Positions 13,524 to 20,452 of a stretch of 20,452 nucleotides of DNA are shown here, piece by piece. Both the position numbers and the translations under genes were made by a program. This DNA is from LMUY01 sp964245075. Lineage in GTDB: Bacteria; Pseudomonadota; Alphaproteobacteria; Acetobacterales; Acetobacteraceae. The DNA lies in NCBI GenBank assembly GCA_964245075.1, contig CAXTLC010000080.1:1-20452 (forward strand), written 5' to 3'. The stretch's first letter is position 1; each line of letters starts with the position of its first letter. The notes beneath the pieces were generated by a model. It was not told the origin of the DNA, made no database searches, and was given only the letters and a program-made list of their open reading frames with translations.

Positions 13524-14407
13524 GCGCCGCCGCCGGAACTGGCCTGGCCGTGTTCGGCCCCGCCCGGCGGGCCGCCGGCCTGTCCCGCTTCCTGCGCCAC
13601 CGCCTGGCCGCGGCGGGGCTGGCCGCCATCGTGCTGCTGGCCGCAGCCTGCGCGTTCGGCCCGATGCTGAGCCCTTGGGGGCCGCTCGCCATCGACCTGC
13701 GCCACCGCTTCCAGGCGCCGCTCGCCGGGCCGCACCTGCTGGGCAGCGACCAGTTGGGGCGGGACCTGCTGGTGCGCCTGCTGATGGCCGGGCGCATCTC
13801 GCTGTTCGTCGGCTTCGTGGCCATGGGGATCAGCACGGTGGTCGGCGTGGCCGTGGGCCTGCTCGCCGGGTTCTACCGCGGCGCGGCCGGCGCGGCGCTG
13901 ATGCGGCTGGTGGACGCGGTGCTGTGCTTCCCCTCGATCTTCCTGCTGCTGACCCTGGCCGCGCTGACCAGCCCGAGCCTGCTCACGATCACCTTGATCA
14001 TCGCGCTGACGGCGTGGATGGAGGTGGCCCGGGTGGTGCAGGGCCAGGTGATCTCCTTGCGCGAGCAGGATTTCGCCGTCGCCGCCGAAGCGATCGGCGC
14101 CAGCGACGGCGCCATCATGCTGCGCGAACTGCTGCCCAACATCATGGCGCCGATCATCGTGGCGGCGACGCTGAACGTGGCGCGGGCCATCCTCGCCGAG
14201 TCCTACGTCAGCTACCTGGGCTACGGCATCCAGCCGCCGACCGCGAGCTGGGGCAACATGCTGAACAACGCGCAGGAGTACCTGGAAAGCGCGCCCTGGC
14301 TGGCGCTGCTGCCCGGCGCGGTCATCACCCTCGCCGTCACCAGCTTCAACTTCGTCGGCGACGGCCTGCGTGACGCGCTGGACCCTCGGCTGGACCGCTC
14401 GGCATGA
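13520..14407 (+). CDS. Oligopeptide/dipeptide-class ABC transporter permease (DppC/OppC type)
   Basis: This 295-residue second permease pairs with the DppB-type protein to form the membrane channel. After a basic N-terminal segment comes the first helix (AAIVLLAAACAFGP), then LLGSDQLGRDLLVRLLMAGR, a hallmark of the DppC N-terminal domain. The ATPase-coupling loop includes EAIGASDGAIMLRELLPN from E190. The C-terminal ESYVSYLGYGIQPPTASWGN and SFNFVGDGLRDALDPRL are strongly conserved in the family. GTG at 13520 is chosen because it overlaps the preceding stop codon by two bases and gives the expected length. The gene ends in an ATGA overlap with the next gene. Confidence 0.93.
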   Translation: MSAAAGTGLAVFGPARRAAGLSRFLRHRLAAAGLAAIVLLAAACAFGPMLSPWGPLAIDLRHRFQAPLAGPHLLGSDQLGRDLLVRLLMAGRISLFVGFVAMGISTVVGVAVGLLAGFYRGAAGAALMRLVDAVLCFPSIFLLLTLAALTSPSLLTITLIIALTAWMEVARVVQGQVISLREQDFAVAAEAIGASDGAIMLRELLPNIMAPIIVAATLNVARAILAESYVSYLGYGIQPPTASWGNMLNNAQEYLESAPWLALLPGAVITLAVTSFNFVGDGLRDALDPRLDRSA

Positions 14408-15387
14408 CCCTGCTGCAAGTCGAGGGCCTTTCGGTGCGGTTCGGCGGCGTGCCCGCGATCGAGGACGTGTCGTTCTCGCTGCGGGAAGGCGAGACGCTGG
14501 CGATCGTGGGCGAATCCAGCTCGGGCAAGAGCGTCACCGCCTTGGCCATCATGCGCCTGCTCGATCCGCGGAGCTGCCGCGTGACCGGCCGGGTGGTGCT
14601 GCGCGGCGCCAGCGGACCGTCCGACCTGCTCGCCCTGCCCGAGCGCGCGATGGCCGACCTGCGCGGCGCTGCGCTCGGCATGATCTTCCAGGAGCCGATG
14701 ACCTCGCTCAACCCGGTGCACAGGGTGGGCGATCAGATCGCCGAGTCGCTGATCCGGCACGAGCGGCTGTCGTCCCGGGCGGCGGCGGCGCGGGCGGTGG
14801 ACCTGCTGGCCGAAGTCGGCATTCCGGAGCCGAAGCGGCGGGCGGGCGCCTTCCCGCACCAGCTTTCCGGCGGCATGCGGCAGCGCGCGATGATCGCCAC
14901 CGCCTTGGCCTGCCGCCCGCGCATCCTGATCGCCGACGAGCCGACCACGGCGCTCGACGTCACCATCCAGGCGCAGATCCTCGACCTGCTGCGGCGGCTG
15001 CAACGCGAGACCGGGATGGCGGTGGTCTTCATCACCCACAACCTCGGGGTGGTCGCGGAGGTCGCGGACCGCGTGGTGGTGATGTACGCCGGGCAGGTGG
15101 TGGAGGATGCGCCGGCGGGAAGCCTGCTGCGCCGGCCGGCCATGCCCTACACCGCCGGGCTGATGCGCTCGGTGCCGCGTCTGGATGCGGCTCTGCACCC
15201 CGGGCGGCGGCTGGCCGGCATCCCTGGCAACGTGCCGGACCCGCGCCACCGCCCGCCGGGCTGCACCTTCCACCCCCGCTGCTGCCACGCGCTCCCCGAC
15301 CCGTGCGAGCGGGCGCGGCCGGCGCTGGAGCAGAGCGCCGCGGACCACCGGGTGCGCTGCGCCCGCTGGCGGGACATCGCGGCGTGA
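14404..15387 (+). CDS. Oligopeptide-class ABC transporter ATP-binding protein (DppD/OppD type)
   Basis: This 327-residue protein is the first ATPase of the importer. It has the Walker A segment GESSSGKS (36-43), the Q-loop FQEPMTSLNP (95-104), signature LSGGMRQR (154-161), Walker B ILIADEPTTALD (174-185) and the switch histidine in ITHNLGV. The C-terminal oligopeptide-transporter domain carries PPGCTFHPRCCHALPDPCE, a cysteine-rich motif of the OppD/DppD group. In Walker A, serine occupies residue 39, where the consensus GxxGxGK(S/T) has glycine. The lysine and following serine are intact. Four-base ATGA overlap with the DppC-type gene indicates coupled translation. Confidence 0.94.
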   Translation: MTLLQVEGLSVRFGGVPAIEDVSFSLREGETLAIVGESSSGKSVTALAIMRLLDPRSCRVTGRVVLRGASGPSDLLALPERAMADLRGAALGMIFQEPMTSLNPVHRVGDQIAESLIRHERLSSRAAAARAVDLLAEVGIPEPKRRAGAFPHQLSGGMRQRAMIATALACRPRILIADEPTTALDVTIQAQILDLLRRLQRETGMAVVFITHNLGVVAEVADRVVVMYAGQVVEDAPAGSLLRRPAMPYTAGLMRSVPRLDAALHPGRRLAGIPGNVPDPRHRPPGCTFHPRCCHALPDPCERARPALEQSAADHRVRCARWRDIAA

Positions 15388-15397
15388 GCGGGGCGAC

Positions 15398-15409
<12 letters not shown>
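15384..15409 (+). repeat. 14-base-period duplication at the junction of the two ATPase genes
   Basis: GTGAGCGGGGCG occurs at 15384-15395 and again at 15398-15409, separated by AC. The first copy contains the stop codon of the first ATPase gene in the form GTGA. The second provides the GTG start of the next gene. Confidence 0.75.
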
Positions 15410-16414
<1,005 letters not shown>

Positions 16415-16424
16415 GAGAGTTCCC

Positions 16425-17753
16425 TTGGGACCGCAGATCGACTCGTTCGCCGCCGATGGCCGGCAGCCCGCCCGCACCGGCATCGTGGTCATCGGCGGGG
16501 GCATCGTCGGCATCTCCGCCGCGCTGGCGCTGGCGCAGGCCGGGGTCGCGGTGACGCTGTGCGAGAAGGGCGAGCTGGTGGGCGAGCAGTCCAGCCGGAA
16601 CTGGGGCTGGGTGCGCAAGACCGGGCGCGACCAGCGGGAGATCCCGCTGATCATCGAGGCGCTGCGGCTGTGGAAGGACATGAACCGCACCGTCGGCGCC
16701 GAAACCGGGTTCCGCGAGTGCGGCGTGCTCTACGTGAGCGAGGACGCGAAGGCGCGGGCGGGGCACGAGGCCTGGCTGGAGCGCGCGCAGCCCTACCAGA
16801 TGAGCTCGCGCATGGTCGAAGGCGAGGACCTCGCGGCGCTGATGCCCGGCGCCGCGCAGCGCTACGCGGCCGGGCTGTACACGCCGGATGACGGCCGGGC
16901 GGAGCCGCAGAAGGCCGGCCCGGCGATTGCCCGCGCGGCGCAGGCGCAGGGCGCGGTGATCCTGACGCACTGCGCCGTGCGCGGGCTGGACATGGCTGGC
17001 GGGCGGGTGGCCGGCGTGGTCACCGAGCACGGGCGCATCGCCTGCGACGGCGTGGTGCTCGCGGGCGGCGCCTGGTCGCGGCTGTTCTGCGGCAACCTCG
17101 GGCTGCGGCTGCCGCAGCTCAAGGTGCGCTCCTCCGTGCTGCGCACCGCGCCGCTGGCCGGCGCGCCGGACGTGTCCGCCTGGACCAGCAAGTTCGCCTA
17201 CCGCAAGCGGATGGACGGCGGCTACACCATCGCCAACGGCTCGGCCAACGTGGTGCCGCTGGTGCCGGACTCGTTCCGTTTCCTGCGCGAGTTCATCCCG
17301 GCGATCCGGGTCACCAGCCGCGCGCTGCGGCCGCGGCTGGACGGCCGCTTCATGACGGAAGCGCGCACGCCGCGGACATGGGCGCTGGACGGCAAGAGCC
17401 CGTTCGAGGACGTCCGGATGCTTGACCCGGCGCCGGTGCCGGGCATCAACAACGCCGCCGTGGCCTCGCTCAAGCAGGCGTTCCCCGCCTTCCGCGCCAT
17501 GACGGTGACACAGGAATGGGCGGGCCTGATCGACGTGACGCCGGACGCCGTGCCGGTGATCAGTCCGGTGGACACGGTGCCGGGCCTGGTGATCGCGACC
17601 GGGTTCTCGGGCCACGGCTTCGGCATCGGCCCCGCCGCCGGGCGGCTCGCCGCCGACCTCGCCATCGGCGCGCCGCCGGTCGTCGATCCCACCCCGTTCC
17701 GCTTCTCCCGCTTCAGCGACGGATCGCCGATCGTGGTGGAAGCGCCGGCATGA
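16425..17753 (+). CDS. FAD-dependent oxidoreductase, D-amino acid oxidase (DAO) family
   Basis: This 442-residue flavoprotein starts with a Rossmann FAD motif (VVIGGGIVGISAALALAQAG, GGGIVG at 24-29) and an E/K pair after strand two (CEKGEL). SSRNWGWVRKTGRDQRE follows, a segment I associate with a subgroup of bacterial DAO proteins near amino-acid or peptide transporters. The C-terminal GHGFGIGPAAGRLAADL is the closing FAD motif of the family. The usual reaction is oxidative deamination or demethylation of an amine, amino acid or betaine; the exact substrate is unknown. TTG at 16425 is chosen because AGGAG lies seven bases upstream and it begins a normal-length N-terminus. The gene sits inside an ABC importer operon, between the second ATPase and the binding protein, so imported substrate is probably its substrate. 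Its stop codon overlaps an ATG (17750) in frame with the binding protein. Confidence 0.9.
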   Translation: MGPQIDSFAADGRQPARTGIVVIGGGIVGISAALALAQAGVAVTLCEKGELVGEQSSRNWGWVRKTGRDQREIPLIIEALRLWKDMNRTVGAETGFRECGVLYVSEDAKARAGHEAWLERAQPYQMSSRMVEGEDLAALMPGAAQRYAAGLYTPDDGRAEPQKAGPAIARAAQAQGAVILTHCAVRGLDMAGGRVAGVVTEHGRIACDGVVLAGGAWSRLFCGNLGLRLPQLKVRSSVLRTAPLAGAPDVSAWTSKFAYRKRMDGGYTIANGSANVVPLVPDSFRFLREFIPAIRVTSRALRPRLDGRFMTEARTPRTWALDGKSPFEDVRMLDPAPVPGINNAAVASLKQAFPAFRAMTVTQEWAGLIDVTPDAVPVISPVDTVPGLVIATGFSGHGFGIGPAAGRLAADLAIGAPPVVDPTPFRFSRFSDGSPIVVEAPA

Positions 17754-17773
17754 CCCACGCGAAGGAGCCCGCC

Positions 17774-19411
17774 ATGACGAACACGATCCGGCTGCCCAGG
17801 CGTTCCGTCCTCCAATGGGCCTTGGCGGGCAGCGCCGTCCCGCTGCTGGGCACCGGCGCGCGGGCGCAGGGCAAGCCGAAGCCGTCCGGCCAGGTGATCA
17901 TCGGCATCTCGCAGGAGCCGACGGTGTTCAACCCGCTGCTGCCGCATATCGAGGTGGATGACGGCGTGTACATGTCCCTGTTCAGCCCGCTCTGGGCGGT
18001 GGACCCGGCCGGCAACTTCCTGCCCCGCCTGGCCGCCGAGATCCCGAGTGTCGCCAACGGCGGCGTTTCGGCGGACGGGCTGACGTGGAAGGTCAAGCTG
18101 CGGGACGGGGTGACCTGGCATGACGGCAAGCCCTTCACCGCGGAAGACGTGAAGTTCACCCTCGACCTCCTCAACGACCCGAACTTCCCCGCCGGCAGCC
18201 GCTCCGGCCACGAGTTGGTGCGGGACCTGAGCGTGACCGCGCCGAACGAGATCTCGTGGCGGATGGAGAAGCCGTTCTCGCCCTATGCGTCCATCCTGGC
18301 GTGGACGTTCATCGTGCCGAAGCACCTGCTTGCCGGCCAGGCCGACCCGCGCGACTCCCCGTTCCTGCGCGCGCCCGTCGGCACCGGGCCGTTCAGGTGG
18401 AGCGAGCGGGTGCCAGGCGACCACGTCACGCTCGCCGCCAACGAGGCGTATTTCGGCGACGGCCCGCTGCTGGAGCGCGTCACCTTCAAGTACATCCCGG
18501 ACCTCACCGTCCTCTACACGCAGTTCCGCACCGGCGACATCGACTACATCAGCCTGCAAGGCATCTCAGCGGACCATTACGGGGAAGCCAAGGCGTTGCC
18601 CAACCGCAACGTGGTGCAGATCCCCACGGCGAGCATCGAGAACTTCTACTTCAACCTCGGCTTGCCGCAGTTCAAGGAGCAGGCGGTGCGCCAGGCGCTG
18701 TATGACAGCCTGGACAAGAAGAGCATCATCGACGAGCTGTACTACGGCCTGCCGCGCCCGTCCGAGTCCTACCTGCCGCCGGCATCCTGGGCGTTCGACC
18801 CGGGCTTGCCGAAGCAGAGCTACGACCCGGACAAGGCGAAATCGGACCTGGACCGCGCCGGCTGGAAGATCGGCGGCGGCGGCATCCGCGAGAAGGACGG
18901 GGTGCGGCTGCAATTCACCAACTCCACCACGTCCGGCAACCACCTGCGCGAGCAGGCGCAGCAATTGCTACAGCAGAACTGGCAGGACATCGGCGTCGGC
19001 ATGACGATCAAGAACCTGCCGGCTGCCGTGATGTGGGCCGACTACTGGATCCAGTCCCACTTCGAGACGGCGATCGTGGGCATCAACTTCATGACCGGGC
19101 CGGACCCGGCCGCCGCCGACTACTTCAGCAGCAAGGCGATCGCGGCGCAGGGCGGCTCCGGCTTGAACACGATGCAGTACGCCAACCCGCAACTGGACGC
19201 CTTGCAGCAACAAGGGGCCACGACGCTCGACCGGGCCGAACGCATCACGGCGTACCGCGGGGTGCAGAGCCTGCTGCGCCAGAACCTGCCGTTCCTGCCG
19301 ATCTTCGAGTACGTCACGGTCGAAGGCACCAAGGCGGGCCTCGCCGGCTACCAACCCAACATCAACGTCCGGGTCAACTCGTGGAACGTCAACACTTGGC
19401 ACTGGGCGTAG
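17774..19411 (+). CDS. ABC transporter substrate-binding protein, family 5 (oligopeptide class), Tat-type signal
   Basis: This 545-residue periplasmic protein captures the substrate for the importer encoded upstream. The N-terminus LPRRSVLQWALAGSAVPLLG, followed by GARAQ, is a likely twin-arginine signal (R9-R10) with cleavage after A31. The mature protein has the SBP family 5 landmarks: DGLTWKVKLRDGVTWHDGKP, FTAEDVKFTLDLLNDP, GTGPFRW, YFNLGLPQFKEQAVRQAL, and LPFLPIFEYVTV near the end. The length is standard. ATG at 17774 is chosen because AAGGAG lies a few bases upstream; an in-frame ATG at 17750 overlaps the preceding stop and would add eight residues. It is the last gene of the operon, whereas in many dpp operons the binding-protein gene comes first. 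Confidence 0.94.
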   Translation: MTNTIRLPRRSVLQWALAGSAVPLLGTGARAQGKPKPSGQVIIGISQEPTVFNPLLPHIEVDDGVYMSLFSPLWAVDPAGNFLPRLAAEIPSVANGGVSADGLTWKVKLRDGVTWHDGKPFTAEDVKFTLDLLNDPNFPAGSRSGHELVRDLSVTAPNEISWRMEKPFSPYASILAWTFIVPKHLLAGQADPRDSPFLRAPVGTGPFRWSERVPGDHVTLAANEAYFGDGPLLERVTFKYIPDLTVLYTQFRTGDIDYISLQGISADHYGEAKALPNRNVVQIPTASIENFYFNLGLPQFKEQAVRQALYDSLDKKSIIDELYYGLPRPSESYLPPASWAFDPGLPKQSYDPDKAKSDLDRAGWKIGGGGIREKDGVRLQFTNSTTSGNHLREQAQQLLQQNWQDIGVGMTIKNLPAAVMWADYWIQSHFETAIVGINFMTGPDPAAADYFSSKAIAAQGGSGLNTMQYANPQLDALQQQGATTLDRAERITAYRGVQSLLRQNLPFLPIFEYVTVEGTKAGLAGYQPNINVRVNSWNVNTWHWA

Positions 19412-19417
19412 GAGGGC

Positions 19418-19449
19418 CGTGGCAGGCCCGCGACATGAAGCCACGCGGG
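19418..19449 (+). terminator. Weak stem-loop after the binding-protein gene
   Basis: Two alternative six-base stems are possible just after the stop codon: CGTGGC (19418-19423) with GCCACG (19440-19445), or CCCGCG (19427-19432) with CGCGGG (19444-19449). There is no T tract. This may be a rho-dependent or mRNA-stabilising structure, or chance. Confidence 0.25.
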
Positions 19450-19684
19450 TTCCCGCCAGCTTGGCGTTGCGATCCCGGCACCTGATGCCAAGCGCCCTGT
19501 CTGCTGGACTGTTCGCGCCCTGGTTCGGTGGGTGACGGATGCGAGGCGCCCGGACATGTTCATCAGCTTGTTCCAAGCGTCGCAGCGGGGTCGACGATGG
19601 CGTCGTCGCTGTTCCAGACCCGGTGGCCAGGGAATTGGCCCGCAGGTGGCCGGCGTGCCGGCGGCCGTCACAGCCGCCGCCGCC

Positions 19685-19771
19685 ATAGCCGGTCAGCGAG
19701 AAAGGGCTTTTCTGCGCGAAGACCAGGATCGCGTCGAACTCGCGCTCGGCCAGCGCCGCCTGCCGGGCCAG
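19685..19771 (-). pseudogene. Remnant of an M24 (Xaa-Pro/creatinase-type) peptidase N-terminal domain
   Basis: On the minus strand, codons from 19771 down to 19685 read LARQAALAERE, followed by FDAILVFAQKSPFSLTGY. This closely resembles the creatinase N-terminal domain start of M24 peptidases, typically ALAERGLDALLVFAQESxYYLTGY. A TAA lies one codon upstream (19777-19775), so no start codon is available. After LTGY the frame runs into glycine- and serine-rich sequence unlike the family. About 29 residues remain of a protein of about 380-400. Genes for M24 peptidases often accompany DAO oxidoreductases and oligopeptide-class ABC transporters, which fits the neighbouring operon. The match rests on recognition of one short segment. 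Confidence 0.55.
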
Positions 19772-19789
19772 CGGTTAATTCACAAACCG
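19772..19789. promoter_or_regulatory. Inverted repeat overlapping the predicted -35 of the cytochrome b561 gene
   Basis: CGGTT (19772-19776) and AACCG (19785-19789) are perfect inverted repeats separated by eight bases. The TTCACA -35 candidate lies in the spacer. This could be an operator, but the arms are only five bases. Confidence 0.27.
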
Positions 19790-19807
19790 GCCGACTCGTC
19801 CTATGGT
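19779..19807 (+). promoter_or_regulatory. Candidate sigma70-type promoter for the cytochrome b561 gene
   Basis: TTCACA at 19779-19784 matches TTGACA at five of six positions. TATGGT at 19802-19807 matches TATAAT at four of six, with an ideal 17-base spacer. Transcription would begin near 19814, leaving a leader of about 60 bases before the ATG at 19874. It also argues against the longer upstream reading frame. Confidence 0.45.
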
Positions 19808-19873
19808 GGAACCGTGCCGTCGATCTCACGCCGGACTGAACGAGCATATCGGCCAATCCCCGGAAGGACAGGC

Positions 19874-20452
19874 ATGAGCACCACGACGAGGGACGCGCCG
19901 GTCGCTGCCGGCACGCACCGCTACACGCTGACGGCGCAGGCCCTGCACTGGGTCGTTGCCGTACTGATGTTCATCACGATCGCGCTGGCCTGGGTGATGG
20001 TCAACATGGCGGCGGCCATGCCCTCGCGCGAATGGATCTACACGCTGCACAAATCCTTCGGGATGACGATCCTGGCGCTGGTCGCCGTGCGGCTCGCGTG
20101 GCGGGCCGCCAACCCGGCGCCGCCGCTTCCCGGCAAGATGGCGCAGTGGGAAAAGGCGACCGCCTTCGCATCCCACTGGCTGCTGTACATCATCCTGGTG
20201 GGCATGCCGGTCAGCGGCTACGTGCTTTCGGCGACGAGCCACGGAAAGAGCGTGCCGTATTTCGACCTGTTCACCTTCCCCAACCTGCCGCAGAACCAGG
20301 CCGCGAACGATGCCGCCCGCTGGGTCCACTATGCGGTCGGCCAGTGGCTCGTGTACGGGCTGATCGTGCTCCACCTGGCTGCCACGGTGTGGCACGCCGC
20401 GGTCCGCCGCGACGGCGTGCTGGACCGGATGCTTCCAGAGCAGCGGCCCTAG
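19874..20452 (+). CDS. Cytochrome b561 family di-haem membrane protein
   Basis: This 192-residue inner-membrane protein has four predicted helices and resembles bacterial CybB. It moves electrons across or within the membrane using two b haems, in related proteins between quinone and superoxide or other partners. Candidate haem ligands are H25 (ALHW), H59 (LHKSFG), H152 (WVHYAVGQW) and H167 (IVLHLAATVWH). These lie at the positions where the family normally has its four histidines. RLAWRAANPAPPLP after helix two and PVSGYVLSATSHGKSVPYF between helices three and four are also typical. ATG at 19874 is chosen because AAGGA lies shortly upstream and the predicted promoter lies between this ATG and the in-frame ATG at 19532. 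The stop codon is the last triplet of the window, so any downstream partner, often a YceI-like protein, is not visible. Confidence 0.93.
   Translation: MSTTTRDAPVAAGTHRYTLTAQALHWVVAVLMFITIALAWVMVNMAAAMPSREWIYTLHKSFGMTILALVAVRLAWRAANPAPPLPGKMAQWEKATAFASHWLLYIILVGMPVSGYVLSATSHGKSVPYFDLFTFPNLPQNQAANDAARWVHYAVGQWLVYGLIVLHLAATVWHAAVRRDGVLDRMLPEQRP

Larger units (their letters stand above)
19412..19873. other. Long intergenic region with gene remnant and promoter
   Basis: This 462-base gap lies between the binding-protein gene and the cytochrome gene. Apart from the weak stem-loop near its left end, the M24 peptidase remnant and the promoter, I see no intact gene. Frames that stay open across it on the plus strand are antisense to the remnant and show no recognisable protein. 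Confidence 0.5.

Noticed and set aside
19532..19873. N-terminal extension of the cytochrome b561 gene
   Set aside because: The extension has no family match, lies antisense to the peptidase remnant, and would place the predicted promoter and ribosome binding site inside the gene.

Overview
The window is a GC-rich stretch of bacterial chromosome. Dense third-position G/C, short intergenic gaps, overlapping stop/start codons and GTG/TTG starts fit an alphaproteobacterium, perhaps Acetobacteraceae or a related Rhodospirillales lineage. That placement is an impression from protein style, not a computed result. I see no rRNA, tRNA, CRISPR array or phage module.

Left edge (1-1015): the window opens inside the last 81 bases of an ISL3-type transposase gene, with the probable IS end at 83-105. 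Next to it, on the minus strand, is what looks like a small membrane-protein gene broken by a frameshift and cut off by the IS. An intact DUF606/YdcZ-type DMT transporter gene (575-1015) follows.

Region 2 (1048-11408) is a molybdenum-hydroxylase island. A minus-strand operon encodes a complete three-subunit PaoABC-type aldehyde oxidoreductase: 2Fe-2S subunit, FAD/4Fe-4S subunit and Mo-cofactor subunit. The genes are coupled by overlapping or nearly touching stop and start codons. Divergent from it is a Rieske-FAD/NAD reductase gene (4920-6473) that could exchange electrons with the molybdoenzymes. A second minus-strand operon holds two more Mo-cofactor large subunits of the AYRGAGR (form II CoxL-like) class, separated by an unrecognised 72-codon gene. 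This operon has no small or medium subunit genes of its own.

Region 3 (11708-19411) is on the plus strand. A short-chain dehydrogenase is followed by a terminator-like hairpin. Then comes a six-gene operon: two oligopeptide-class ABC permeases, two ATPases, a DAO-family FAD oxidoreductase and a Tat-type family 5 solute-binding protein. Nearly all junctions overlap. The layout suggests import of an amine, amino acid or peptide followed by oxidation in the cytoplasm; the substrate is not evident.

Right edge (19412-20452): a 462-base gap holds an antisense remnant of an M24 (creatinase/prolidase-type) peptidase N-terminus and a reasonable sigma70-like promoter. A complete cytochrome b561-family gene ends exactly at the window edge.
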